Shown here piece after piece: positions 7,676 to 14,599 of a stretch of DNA of 64,000 nucleotides. Position 1 is the stretch's first letter. The number at the start of each line of letters is the position of its first letter. The stretch covers positions 310,001-374,000 of the forward strand of contig CALKHP010000030.1 in NCBI GenBank assembly GCA_937988775.1, written 5' to 3'. Under the pieces are notes generated by a model that was not told where the DNA came from, ran no database searches, and saw only the letters and a program-made list of their open reading frames with translations. A program made the position numbers and the translations under genes. Origin of the DNA: an uncultured Alphaproteobacteria bacterium. GTDB taxonomy: Bacteria; Pseudomonadota; Alphaproteobacteria; Rhizobiales; Beijerinckiaceae.

Positions 7676-7951
7676 CTAGGATACCGAACGGAGAGCTTTT
7701 AGCCGCAACGCCACGATTCCAGCCCGCTGCGGATCAGCCGCCAGCCCCATCTGCTCACGCTCGATACGGCAGAGATAAGCGCTGATATCCGGTATCGGCT
7801 TGCCCGAGGCCAGCATCCCGGCAATCGGCGTGGCATAGGCGTCATATTCATCAAGGGCCTCCGGCACGCCCCCGATGCCGATCGGGTCCCAATCGCGCAG
7901 CAGCATATCGCGAATAGCGGCGTGGAGCAGATCCAAGGTCTCATGTCGCAT
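7676..7951 (-). CDS. immunity-like small acidic protein with WDPIG motif
   Basis: A 91-residue protein. The start at ATG 7951 overlaps the stop of the gene before it by 11 bases. The sequence reads as a compact helical family: LLHAAIRDMLLRDWDPIGIGG, then DEYDAYATPIAGMLASG, then ISAYLCRIEREQMGL. The WDPIG ... DEYDxY ... pattern is one I associate with small proteins next to polymorphic and contact-dependent toxins, often left as hypothetical (DUF1871-like). No catalytic motif is seen. It lies between the two other cassette genes with almost no spacing, which implies one operon. Confidence 0.6.
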   Translation of the reverse strand: MRHETLDLLHAAIRDMLLRDWDPIGIGGVPEALDEYDAYATPIAGMLASGKPIPDISAYLCRIEREQMGLAADPQRAGIVALRLKALRSVS

Positions 7952-8384
7952 CGAACACGCCACCATTGCTGTAGCCGACACTCCTGCCGTCGGGCAGCCA
8001 GAGCAGCCATTGCCCGGTGTCCGGCCCGAACTCCACCGCGCTGCTTGGCATCAGCAGCATCGATCCGCCGCCGTCGAAACGCAGAGCCAGGGCGTGCGGG
8101 ACCTGCCCATCGCCGGCCGCGACCAGCTTGCGGCCCTCCAGCGCCATCAGGCAACGACGGATCAGCGCCTGATCGGTGTCGTCATGCGTGAAACGTTCCC
8201 GCCCGCAATCGACGACATAGTCGCAGAACTCGACCAGGAGGCTCCAGCTACCGTGTTGCGCATCGGCCGCGCGCGGCGGCCCGAACTCCAGGAACATGCA
8301 GCTCCCGTGCGTGCGGCGCCCGCCCCATACCGGCTGGCCGACAACAGGAGAGAACAGGCTTTGCAATGTCATGGCGTCGCTCAC
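7941..8384 (-). CDS. immunity-like protein with Val-Gly-Gln-Pro-Val-Trp-Gly N-terminus
   Basis: A 147-residue soluble protein. GTG 8384 has GAAGGG six bases upstream; ATG 8372 is the alternative but lacks a site. The opening LFSPVVGQPVWGGRRTHGSC followed by MFLEFGPP matches a family of hypothetical proteins (Pro-Trp-Gly ... Gly-Ser-Phe-Leu-Thr-Leu-Glu-Phe-Gly) met near toxin genes, from memory only. The centre holds WSLLVEFCDYVVDCG and LEGRKLVAAG; the end is VEFGPDTGQWLLWLPDGRSV. First gene of the cassette following the capsid gene. The immunity role is inference from neighbours and size. Confidence 0.55.
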   Translation of the reverse strand: MSDAMTLQSLFSPVVGQPVWGGRRTHGSCMFLEFGPPRAADAQHGSWSLLVEFCDYVVDCGRERFTHDDTDQALIRRCLMALEGRKLVAAGDGQVPHALALRFDGGGSMLLMPSSAVEFGPDTGQWLLWLPDGRSVGYSNGGVFDAT

Positions 8385-8440
8385 TTGTTACCCTTCCGTA
8401 TCATCGATCCGTATCGCAGGCATGCGGAGCAACCACCTTT

Positions 8441-8532
8441 CGAAGCGGGATCGGCGAGACAAGCCCGCCGATGTCAGTCGAGGCGTCGAATGTCACCCGC
8501 CGCCGTCATGGGCCGGTTCAACCGACCCATCC
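8441..8532. repeat. intergenic dyad repeat, family A copy 1 (degenerate)
   Basis: GAAGCGGGATCGGCG, AAGCCCGCCGATG and GTCATGGGCCGG(T/C)TC motifs in the same order as the cleaner copies at 28713-28806 and 37929-38027. Lies between the capsid gene and the immunity-like cassette, with several mismatches. Confidence 0.6.
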
Positions 8533-8549
8533 GATGCGAATGGCCCCAC

Positions 8550-9779
8550 TCAGCTCGCGGCGAACTTCAGCAGCTTGATGGCGTCGTAATCCTGCACGCC
8601 GCCGCCGACGCGCTTGGTGGTGTAGAACAGCACGTAGGGTTTCGACGTGTAGGGGTCGCGCAGCACGCGGATGCCGGTGCGGTCGACGATCAGATAGCCG
8701 CGCTGGAAATCGCCGAAGGCGATGGCGCAGGCAGCACTGGCGATGCCCGGCATGTCCTCCGCCTCGACGACAGGGAAGTTCATCAGGCTCGCCTCGCCGC
8801 CCGCCACCGCCGGCGGCTGCCAGAGATATTCGCCGGTCGTGGTCTTCAGCTTGCGGATCGCGGCCTGCGTCGCCCGGCTCATGACGAAGCGGGCATTCTG
8901 CCGGTAGCCGGCCTTGAGCGCGTAGACGAGGTCGACGAGCACGTCGGACGGATTGCTCGCCGGCAGCGCGCCATCCTCGCCGGTGGCGACATAACCGAGC
9001 TTGCCCCAGGCCCAGGAGCCGTTGGCGACGGTTGTCTCGGCCATGAAGCCCTTCGGTTTGCCGCTGCCGTCGCCGGAGACGAAGGCGGTGCCTTCCTGCT
9101 CGGCGAATGCGGTGGCGACCTCGTCGGCGATCCACTGTTCGACATCGACCACGGCATCGTCGAGCAGGGTCTGGGTCGCGGCCGGCGTCGCCGACAGTTC
9201 GAAGGTCGGGATCGACAGGTCGGCAAGCACCGGCGTGTCGCTCATCGTGCGGCTCGCCGTCTCGCCGACCCAGGCCGCCTGCGGGCCGCTTTTCGAGAAC
9301 GCCTTCTTGAAGCCGGCATTGGCGATGGCGCGTACGCTGGCGATGGCGCGGATCGGCGACACCTGCGCCATGCGGCGCAGGATCTCGACCTCCGCCGCCG
9401 CGGGCACGAGATAACCGCCATCGGGGCCGGAGCCGGCCGAGAGCGCCTTGGCCTCGATCAGCTTCAGCCCTTGCGGATCACCACCGCGCATATAGGCCTG
9501 GAAGGCGGCCTTGTGCTCGCGCCGCCATGGTTCGCCCAGCCCCGCATCGGCGCCGAGCGCCGGGCGCCGGCTCCTGAGCAGCGCCGCATCCAGCTGCGCC
9601 TTGCTCTCGTCGAGCGCCTTGTCGATGCGCGTCAGCTTCTCCTCGCTCAGGCAATCGGCGCCGCGGCGCTCGATCTCGGCGAGGCGCTGGTCGTTGGTTT
9701 CGCGGAACGCCTCGAAATTGCGGCGGAATTCGTCGAAGGCGACGGCCGTCTCGACGGTATTGGCTTCATGCTCGCTCAT
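8550..9779 (-). CDS. GTA gp5-like HK97-fold major capsid protein
   Basis: A 409-residue HK97-family capsid precursor. Residues ~1-75 form a charged coiled-coil scaffolding (delta) region; the mature capsid part probably begins near residue 110, before SGPDGGYLVPAAAEVEILRR, where HK97-type proteins are cleaved. The family block LLDDAVVDVEQWIADEVATA and the C-terminal GYLIVDRTGIRVLRDPYTSK with VLFYTTKRVGGGV are all present. Length and order agree with RcGTA gp5. The C-terminus ends normally, with no extension, although an immunity-like cassette follows it. Confidence 0.95.
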   Translation of the reverse strand: MSEHEANTVETAVAFDEFRRNFEAFRETNDQRLAEIERRGADCLSEEKLTRIDKALDESKAQLDAALLRSRRPALGADAGLGEPWRREHKAAFQAYMRGGDPQGLKLIEAKALSAGSGPDGGYLVPAAAEVEILRRMAQVSPIRAIASVRAIANAGFKKAFSKSGPQAAWVGETASRTMSDTPVLADLSIPTFELSATPAATQTLLDDAVVDVEQWIADEVATAFAEQEGTAFVSGDGSGKPKGFMAETTVANGSWAWGKLGYVATGEDGALPASNPSDVLVDLVYALKAGYRQNARFVMSRATQAAIRKLKTTTGEYLWQPPAVAGGEASLMNFPVVEAEDMPGIASAACAIAFGDFQRGYLIVDRTGIRVLRDPYTSKPYVLFYTTKRVGGGVQDYDAIKLLKFAAS

Positions 9780-9800
9780 GGATCTGCCTTTCAGGGCTGG

Positions 9801-10433
9801 TCAGCGCGGTGGCTGCAGGAAAGCCGCGCTGGCGCGGCGGATCGCGTCGATGAGGACGCGGGGCTCGTCGCGCTCGCTGGCGCGGCCGACCGGGAATTGC
9901 TGCTTGACGGCGCTGACGCGCGCCTCGGGCAGCATCGGGAAGGTGACGATCGAGACCTCCCAGAGATCGATTTTTTCGAGGCGGCGCAGGCCGGTCTTCT
10001 CGTCGCGCCGGCTGCGCTGCGTCCTGAAGCCGATCGAGAGCCCGTCGACGGCGCCGCTCTTCATCAGGGCATGCACCTCGCGCGCCCGGCCGACGGCGAG
10101 GTCGAGCCGGCCGCGCACGAGCAGGCCGCGCCGGTCCTCGCCGATCTCGTGCCAGGTGCCGAGCGGCTCGGCCGGGTTGTGCTGCCACAGCAGCTTGACG
10201 CCGGCGGCGCCACGCCTGAGCAGGCTCTCGCGAAACGCGCCCGGCATGACGAGGTCGCCGCCGAGATCGGCGACGCCGAACAGGCTGGCATAGCCCTCGA
10301 ACAGGCCGTCGCTGGTGATGCCGGAGAGCGGCGCACCGGCGAACTTGATCTCATCGGCGCGGCGCGCGGGTGCGGCACCGGCCGCGCCGCGCCCCATGGA
10401 TTTCACCTGTGGCGGGCGGATGAACCGGCTCAT
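9801..10433 (-). CDS. GTA gp4-like HK97 prohead protease
   Basis: A 210-residue prohead maturation serine protease. The catalytic set is visible: His85 in LLWQHNPAEPLG, Ser133 in DGLSIGFR and Glu159 in DLWEVSIVTFPM. FEGYASLFGVADLGGDLVMPGAF is the usual N-terminal block (seen as FEGYASLFGV and DLVMPGAF). It would cleave the capsid scaffold. It starts within the end of the small gene before it (ATGA-type overlap at 10430-10433) and is followed by the capsid gene after 21 bases. Confidence 0.95.
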   Translation of the reverse strand: MSRFIRPPQVKSMGRGAAGAAPARRADEIKFAGAPLSGITSDGLFEGYASLFGVADLGGDLVMPGAFRESLLRRGAAGVKLLWQHNPAEPLGTWHEIGEDRRGLLVRGRLDLAVGRAREVHALMKSGAVDGLSIGFRTQRSRRDEKTGLRRLEKIDLWEVSIVTFPMLPEARVSAVKQQFPVGRASERDEPRVLIDAIRRASAAFLQPPR

Positions 10434-10666
10434 TCGGCCACCCTCCCCGTCCTGGCTTTCGCCGGTGCACGCTTGCGGCGCCTGCCAGCCTGGCCCTTGG
10501 TCTCGGGCGCACCATGCGCCACCGCCTCGCTCAGCGCCCGAAGCGCGCCCGGATCGAGCCGCTCGAGGGCATGAAAAAAGCGGCGGAAAATTTTCGCCGC
10601 TTCAAGCTCGTCCGATCGTCTGCCGGCGGGGCGCTGCCCCGGCCGGCCCGAAAAGCGTGGTATCAT
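10430..10666 (-). CDS. small basic protein in the GTA g3.5 position
   Basis: A 78-residue basic protein. ATG 10666 has AAGGGA upstream and overlaps the previous gene's stop (ATGA). A helical centre (ELEAAKIFRRFFHALERLDP) is followed by a Lys/Arg/Ala-rich tail (GRRRKRAPAKARTGR). It lies between the portal region and the protease, where RcGTA has orfg3.5; homology is not certain. A dyad AAGCGGCG...CGCCGCTT at 10578-10602 is inside the coding sequence. Function unknown. Confidence 0.65.
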   Translation of the reverse strand: MIPRFSGRPGQRPAGRRSDELEAAKIFRRFFHALERLDPGALRALSEAVAHGAPETKGQAGRRRKRAPAKARTGRVAE

Positions 10667-10857
10667 GGATCGTCCCTTTCGAGCCGCTGGTTGAAACGCG
10701 CGAGTTCGCGCACGAACGTGTCGAAGCGCCGGTTGGCGGCCGCCAATTCGCGAAACGTCATCTGCCAAGCGGCGGACAGGCCGCCGACGACGATGATGAG
10801 CGCGAGATGGCCGATATCGGCGTGCTCGGCGAATTTGGGCAGGATCAGATCGAGCAT
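10663..10857 (-). CDS. small single-pass membrane protein in the GTA g3.5 position
   Basis: A 64-residue protein with one predicted membrane helix (GHLALIIVVGGLSAAWQM, about residues 16-33) followed by a charged amphipathic tail (FRELAAANRRFDTFVRELAR). GAGAGG stands upstream of ATG 10857. Its stop overlaps the start of the basic protein gene (ATGA), so both are translated together. It lies after a pair of plus-strand genes and before the protease operon. A membrane protein of this size in the GTA cluster could be a holin-like or anchoring protein, but nothing proves that. Confidence 0.65.
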   Translation of the reverse strand: MLDLILPKFAEHADIGHLALIIVVGGLSAAWQMTFRELAAANRRFDTFVRELARFNQRLERDDP

Positions 10858-11035
10858 CCGCACCTCTCGGAAAGGGGCGGCGCGGCCCGGCGGGCCACGC
10901 ACGCCATGAAAAACCGCGACAGGCCGAAAACCGGCCCGATCCCGGAGCAAATTCTTAATTGGTTTCCCGCAACATCCGCCGCAGGAGGGGGGGAGCGGCC
11001 GCCATCTTGGGCGGCCATCGGTGCGGGAGGCCCAA

Positions 11036-11269
11036 ATGGGTTTCAATCTGCATTTTGCCGACCCCGGTCGTCAGCCGCGCGCCAGGCCCGCGCTGCATCC
11101 CTCGCGTAAAATCCGGCTGTTGCCGCTGCTCGGCCTGTGCCTCGCCGCCTGCCTGATGGGCGATGTGATGCTATCGTCCGGGCACTACAGCAACCTGCTG
11201 ATCAACGATGCCGGCGCCGGCATCGTTGCCGGGAAAAATGCCTTGCGGGCGGTGGTTTACGGGCGCTGA
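11036..11269 (+). CDS. small hypothetical membrane protein
   Basis: A 77-residue protein on the strand opposite to the GTA genes, with a strong GGGAGG site before ATG 11036. A basic N-terminus (RQPRARPALHPSRKIR) precedes one hydrophobic segment (LLPLLGLCLAACLMGDVML), then SSGHYSNLLINDAGAGIVAG. The segment could be a lone membrane anchor; the motif LAAC after the hydrophobic run might act as a late lipobox but the long basic leader makes that doubtful. Not recognised. It precedes the Cys-rich secreted protein gene. Confidence 0.5.
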   Translation: MGFNLHFADPGRQPRARPALHPSRKIRLLPLLGLCLAACLMGDVMLSSGHYSNLLINDAGAGIVAGKNALRAVVYGR

Positions 11270-11408
11270 CCGGCATCATTCGTCATCTCCCCAAAATATA
11301 TTCCGACCCGCGCCGGCTGTAGTTGCCTTTGCCGGCCACTCTGGATAAATCGCCGCGCGAGCGCAGTTCAATTATGCGGCTTGTGAATTTTCCTTGGGGG
11401 GAAAACCG

Positions 11409-11711
11409 ATGATTAGCTACGGAAAAACTTTATTTTTACTTGGAATGGCTTGTTTCGCCTTCCTGATGCCCGAACCTGCCGAAGCCAATTGCGTCATGCA
11501 GCGACAATGCAAGCCGGCCTACCGCCACCAGAGGCAGACGACCTACCAGAAGCAATGCGACACGTTCTGGTACGGGGGACGCCCACGCACCACGTGCCAA
11601 ACGCGGCCGGTCACGCGCCTGGTGCCGGTCGCCTATCAGGATTGTTCGCAGGTGCGGCGGGTGTGCAGCAGTCTCGGCTCGCTGATCGGCAGCAACAAGA
11701 AGCGGCGCTAA
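11409..11711 (+). CDS. small Cys-rich secreted basic protein
   Basis: A 100-residue protein with a signal peptide (GKTLFLLGMACFAFLMPEPAEA). The mature part is short, basic and has six Cys residues in the order NC-QC-QC-TC-DC-VC, spaced regularly (CVMQRQCKPAYRHQ, KQCDTFWYGG, TTCQTRP, YQDCSQVRRVC). The Cys would be disulfide-bonded in the periplasm or outside. ATG 11409 follows TTGGGGGGAAAACC. The upstream 130 bases are AT-richer than the neighbourhood and probably hold its promoter. No family recognised. A hairpin at 11772-11802 ends the unit. Confidence 0.6.
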   Translation: MISYGKTLFLLGMACFAFLMPEPAEANCVMQRQCKPAYRHQRQTTYQKQCDTFWYGGRPRTTCQTRPVTRLVPVAYQDCSQVRRVCSSLGSLIGSNKKRR

Positions 11712-11771
11712 ACTCAAATCCGGTCTGCGAGACGCGGAGTTCTGCCTCATCTTTTTGCATTGAGGCGTCCT

Positions 11772-11802
11772 CGCCGAAGAAGTGCCTTCTCCTTCTTCGG
11801 CG
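11772..11802. terminator. hairpin terminator between convergent units
   Basis: Perfect 11-bp inverted repeat CGCCGAAGAAG / CTTCTTCGGCG with a 9-base loop, placed between the plus-strand Cys-rich protein gene and the end of the minus-strand immunity-like cassette. There is no long T run, so strength is uncertain. Confidence 0.55.
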
Positions 11803-11830
11803 ACCTGTCTTCCACCCCGGGCTCGCCCGA

Positions 11831-11912
11831 TCAGCGCACCAGAACGAAGCGTCCATCCTGCATATCCAGGGTTTTACCGGCAAAATGCGGCTGATCGCGC
11901 TCGATCACGCCA
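11831..11912 (-). pseudogene. decayed 3' fragment of a second copy of the 12575-12895 immunity-like gene
   Basis: About 82 bases nearly identical to the 3' end of the gene at 12575-12895. They read, in frame to a TGA at 11831, ERDQPHFAGKTLDMQDGRFV then LVR, against ERDQPHFAGKTLDMQDGRLV then LVN in the intact gene. The match begins just after the stop of the neighbouring gene (11927) and has no start or N-terminal part. It is best explained by duplication and deletion or recombination in the cassette array. Confidence 0.8.
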
Positions 11913-11926
11913 TTGCTCCGACATAT

Positions 11927-12169
11927 TCAGTCCCACCGCTCATCGACCATGCGCCACAGCAAATTCTCATCAGATTCGACGCTTTCATCGCCGCCGAAGG
12001 TGCTGAACTCGAGGTGATCTTCGAAAAACTCGACTTCGAGGCGCATACCGACGACTGCGAACGACACCATGATGGCATCGTCTCTCTGCTGTTCGATCTT
12101 GAACTGAATCGTCCTGCTGCGGAGATTGGCCAGGAAAGCCAATAGCCGCGAAAATGCTGTCTCCGACAT
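11927..12169 (-). CDS. immunity-like small protein (RDDAIMVSFAV family)
   Basis: An 80-residue acidic protein. ATG 12169 has GGGAGAGG two bases upstream; a GTG at 12190 overlapping the previous stop (GTGA) is the alternative. The sequence RTIQFKIEQQRDDAIMVSFA and VGMRLEVEFFEDHLEFSTFG follows a pattern I know from small proteins beside toxin genes (helix, then strands with RDDSI...VAVPGERWEVEF). This places it among likely immunity proteins, but no structure or partner is proven. It is third in the cassette downstream of the portal gene. A fragment of another cassette gene lies directly after its stop. Confidence 0.6.
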   Translation of the reverse strand: MSETAFSRLLAFLANLRSRTIQFKIEQQRDDAIMVSFAVVGMRLEVEFFEDHLEFSTFGGDESVESDENLLWRMVDERWD

Positions 12170-12186
12170 GGCCTCTCCCGAACAGC

Positions 12187-12564
12187 TCACACCAGCATTA
12201 GCCTGGAAGGATCGTCAGGGTCGACATCGATCAACTTGTCATTTGCCCTTTCGACGGCATCGGGACGGATCTTGCAGCCCAGTGCGACGGCGTGTCCGGT
12301 TTCGATCGCCCAGTCCGGCACCTGATCGCGGCGATAGACCGCCAGATCGAGGCCCGCCCCGAGATCCTGCCAATCATTGCTGCCCTTGACGCGGAACCGC
12401 CGTGAATCCGACCAGTCGAACATCACGATCCAGTCCTCGCCGGGCCTGGCTTTCGATGCCGCAGCATGGAAATCGGCGGCGATATCGAGCACCGCTTGAG
12501 AAAACCGCATCGTGCCGGCAGGGACGAACCAACCAAGCGTTCGCTCGTTATCGTTGCTCATCAT
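12187..12564 (-). CDS. immunity-like protein (DWIVMFDWSDSRR family)
   Basis: A 125-residue soluble protein. Two adjacent ATGs (12564 and 12561) share the site GGAAAG; the second is better spaced. Features: TLGWFVPAGTMRFSQAVLDI, then GEDWIVMFDWSDSRRFRVKG, SNDWQDLGAGLDLAVYRRDQ, and a C-terminal RANDKLIDVDPDDPSRLMLV. The DWIVxFDWxDSRR ... DLGxGLDL pattern recurs in hypothetical proteins close to polymorphic toxins, to my recollection. Second in the cassette, ten bases after the preceding stop. Base composition is visibly less GC-rich than the GTA structural genes, hinting at separate acquisition. Confidence 0.6.
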   Translation of the reverse strand: MMSNDNERTLGWFVPAGTMRFSQAVLDIAADFHAAASKARPGEDWIVMFDWSDSRRFRVKGSNDWQDLGAGLDLAVYRRDQVPDWAIETGHAVALGCKIRPDAVERANDKLIDVDPDDPSRLMLV

Positions 12565-12574
12565 GGCTTTCCGA

Positions 12575-12895
12575 TCAGTTCACCAGAACCAGGCGCCCGT
12601 CCTGCATATCCAGGGTTTTACCGGCAAAATGCGGCTGATCCCGCTCGATCACGCCATAGATGAACTTGAAATCGCCGATTTGTGAGAGATGCACCGGATC
12701 GACCCGGTCCCTCTCCATATATCCGATACCCACCCCTCCGCTCTCCGGCGCGGAATTCCTTATATACGCCCACATGATGCAGGGCCAATAAAGGGTACCA
12801 GCTTCTTCCTCAGCCTGACGGTTCATATCCGCAATCGCAGCGATGGCACGATCCGAGAGCGTGAAGTTGATCGGGTTAAGATCCTCATGCGACAT
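12575..12895 (-). CDS. immunity-like small protein, family C, directly coupled to the portal gene
   Basis: A 106-residue soluble protein. ATG 12895 lies two bases after the portal TAG, so it should be translationally coupled to the portal and its C-terminal extension, as immunity genes are to toxins. The protein has an N-terminal helix (LSDRAIAAIADMNRQAEEEA), a centre LYWPCIMWAYIRNSAPESGG and a C-terminal ERDQPHFAGKTLDMQDGRLV. It has a paralogue at 7343-7663 and a decayed duplicate at 11831-11912. Its DNA is clearly more AT-rich than the portal core. The specific target is unknown. Confidence 0.65.
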   Translation of the reverse strand: MSHEDLNPINFTLSDRAIAAIADMNRQAEEEAGTLYWPCIMWAYIRNSAPESGGVGIGYMERDRVDPVHLSQIGDFKFIYGVIERDQPHFAGKTLDMQDGRLVLVN

Positions 12896-12897
12896 CG

Positions 12898-14403
12898 CTA
12901 TCTCCTGAAATTATCATTCAAGATATCACCCGTTTGAATTGACGGGTGCATGAAGTTGAGTCCTCCTGGACAGCCTCCCGTCCTCCCGGGGAAATCTGTC
13001 GCGATTTGCACAAAGCCGAAGTCATAAATGCAAAGGAAATAGCCCCCCCGGTCGAGTTGATGCAGCAGAGAGCCACGCGGTCCGCCATAGGTCGCGGCTA
13101 GTTGCGTCTCGCCTTCACGCGCCATACCGCTGAACAATCCCTGTTCATCGCTGCCACTCGCCCCCCCCCCCTCCCCAAACGTAAAACGTCCGTTCGCGGG
13201 GTCGTGGTTGGGGTTGTAGCGCCGCTCCGGCGCCGCCGCTTTCGCCTGTCGTCTCGGGCCGTAGCCGACGGCGGCGCGCTTCTCGTCGTCGTCGAGGAAG
13301 CCTGCGTCGCTGACGCGCTTCCACAATGCGGCACGCTCGTCGGCCAGCGCCTCGACGCGGTCGGTATCGGGCTCGAAGCGGAGTTCCGCGCCATAGGCGG
13401 GCGAGAGCCAATGGGCGAGCGCCCGCATGGTGCGCGACACGAGCGGAATGATGGTCAGGCGCCAGAAGGCGCGGTTGGCCTCGGCATAGTTCGACAGCGT
13501 GGCATCGCCCGGCAGGCCGAGCAGCAGCGGCGGCACGCCGAAGGCGAGCGCGATCTCGCGCGCCGCGCCATTACGGGCGGCGAGGAAATCCATGTCCTTC
13601 GGGCTCAGCGACAGCGGCTTCCAGTCGAGCCCGCCCTCGAGCAGGATCGGCCGGCCGGCATTGGAGGCACCTTGAAAATTCGCCTCGAGCTCCTGTTTCA
13701 GGCGCTCGAACTGCTCGTCGGTGAGGTTGGCGCCGTCCGCCGCATAGACCAGCGCGCCGGAGGGCCGGGCCGCGTTGTCGAGCAGCGCCTTGTTCCAGGC
13801 GCTCGCCGCATTATGGATATCGAGCGCGACCTGCGCGGCCGACAAGGGCGGCAGGCCGTAATAGTCATCGATCGGGTCGAACTGCGTCAGGTGCAGGATC
13901 GGCGGCACGCGGCCCTCGTCCTGCCGGTAGCGCACGCTGTGGCTGCCGACGCTGTAATCGTAAGCCTGCGGCCAGCCGTCGGAGCCGGGCACCACCTTCA
14001 TGCGGTCCGGCCGCAGCAGGTAGAGTTCGGCCGGCCCGGCGCCGGTGCTGACCTGCTCGAGATAGGCGTTGCCGGACACCATCAGGTGGACATAAAGCGC
14101 CTCGAGGAAGGTTTCGCTTGCCTGGCGCGGGTTGGGCCGCGCCAGCAGGTCGAGCAGCGGGTGCTGCGAGGCCTCCTGCTCGCCCTCGAACAGCGTCACC
14201 GGCAGCGAGGCCGCCGTCTCCGACACCAGCCGCACGGCGCGGTGCACGATCGGGTTGCGCCGGAAGCCGACCTCGGCCAGCACGCGCGTCTCGCGCTCGC
14301 TCCACAGCGGCCGCCCGAGCTGGCTCAGCGAGATCAGCGGGCCGGCGCGCGAGACCTTCGCCTCCGGCGGCCGGCTGCGGAAACGGGAAAACAAGCCGTG
14401 CAT
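12898..14403 (-). CDS. GTA gp3-like HK97 portal protein with variable C-terminal extension
   Basis: A 501-residue protein. Residues 1-~390 are a full HK97/SPP1-type portal: NPIVHRAVRLVSETAASLPV, HPLLDLLARPNP, GNAYLEQV, ELYLLRPDRMKVVPG, FDPIDDYYGLPPLSAAQVAL and FGVPPLLLGLPGDATLSNYA. It forms the dodecameric DNA gate of the head. Unlike RcGTA gp3, it continues with a linker NPNHDPANGRFTFGEGGG (397-414) and ~87 further residues ending MHPSIQTGDILNDNFRR. This linker type is one I know from phage structural proteins joined to polymorphic toxin domains; the extension itself is not recognised and may be a toxin, a remnant or a surface domain. An 11-base G tract encodes the Gly run. A coupled immunity-like gene follows two bases after the stop. 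Confidence 0.9.
   Translation of the reverse strand: MHGLFSRFRSRPPEAKVSRAGPLISLSQLGRPLWSERETRVLAEVGFRRNPIVHRAVRLVSETAASLPVTLFEGEQEASQHPLLDLLARPNPRQASETFLEALYVHLMVSGNAYLEQVSTGAGPAELYLLRPDRMKVVPGSDGWPQAYDYSVGSHSVRYRQDEGRVPPILHLTQFDPIDDYYGLPPLSAAQVALDIHNAASAWNKALLDNAARPSGALVYAADGANLTDEQFERLKQELEANFQGASNAGRPILLEGGLDWKPLSLSPKDMDFLAARNGAAREIALAFGVPPLLLGLPGDATLSNYAEANRAFWRLTIIPLVSRTMRALAHWLSPAYGAELRFEPDTDRVEALADERAALWKRVSDAGFLDDDEKRAAVGYGPRRQAKAAAPERRYNPNHDPANGRFTFGEGGGASGSDEQGLFSGMAREGETQLAATYGGPRGSLLHQLDRGGYFLCIYDFGFVQIATDFPGRTGGCPGGLNFMHPSIQTGDILNDNFRR
13161..13171. repeat. 11-bp homopolymer tract in the portal linker
   Basis: Eleven consecutive C on the plus strand (G on the coding strand), followed by T and four more C. 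It encodes residues ~411-415 of the portal, exactly where the conserved portal ends and the extension begins. The two other frames downstream close at 13145 and 13098, so gain or loss of one base would remove the extension. Confidence 0.9.
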
Positions 14404-14467
14404 GAGCGAACCTCCGGGAGGGGAAAGTCGAGGTTGAAAAGAGCCACGTGGGGCGATGGTGCTGGCC

Positions 14468-14592
14468 CGAAGCGGGATCGGCGGATCAAGTCCGCCGATG
14501 ACGGCCGGAAGGTTTGCGCTCTTGTCCCGGATTTAATCCGGGCCCCAGTCCATTCCGCGACGAATTGGGTCCCGGCTCAAGGCCGGGACAAG
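14468..14592. repeat. adjacent family A (partial) and family B repeats
   Basis: GAAGCGGGATCGGCGGATC with AAGTCCGCCGATGACGG (14468-14505) is the first half of family A. Bases 14521-14592 are a family B pair: CTTGTCCCGGATTTAATCCG and GTCCCGGCTCAAGGCCGGGA. They fill the gap between large terminase and portal. Confidence 0.8.
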
Positions 14593-14599
14593 AACGCTG

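Noticed and set aside
8550..9779. Toxin extension on the capsid to match the cassette after it
   Set aside because: The capsid ends at its usual C-terminus (YDAIKLLKFAAS) with no linker.
10578..10602. Hairpin AAGCGGCG...CGCCGCTT with an AAAATTTT loop near the GTA protease
   Set aside because: It lies inside the small basic protein gene (10430-10666) and encodes part of its helix; no T run follows, so I do not call it a terminator.
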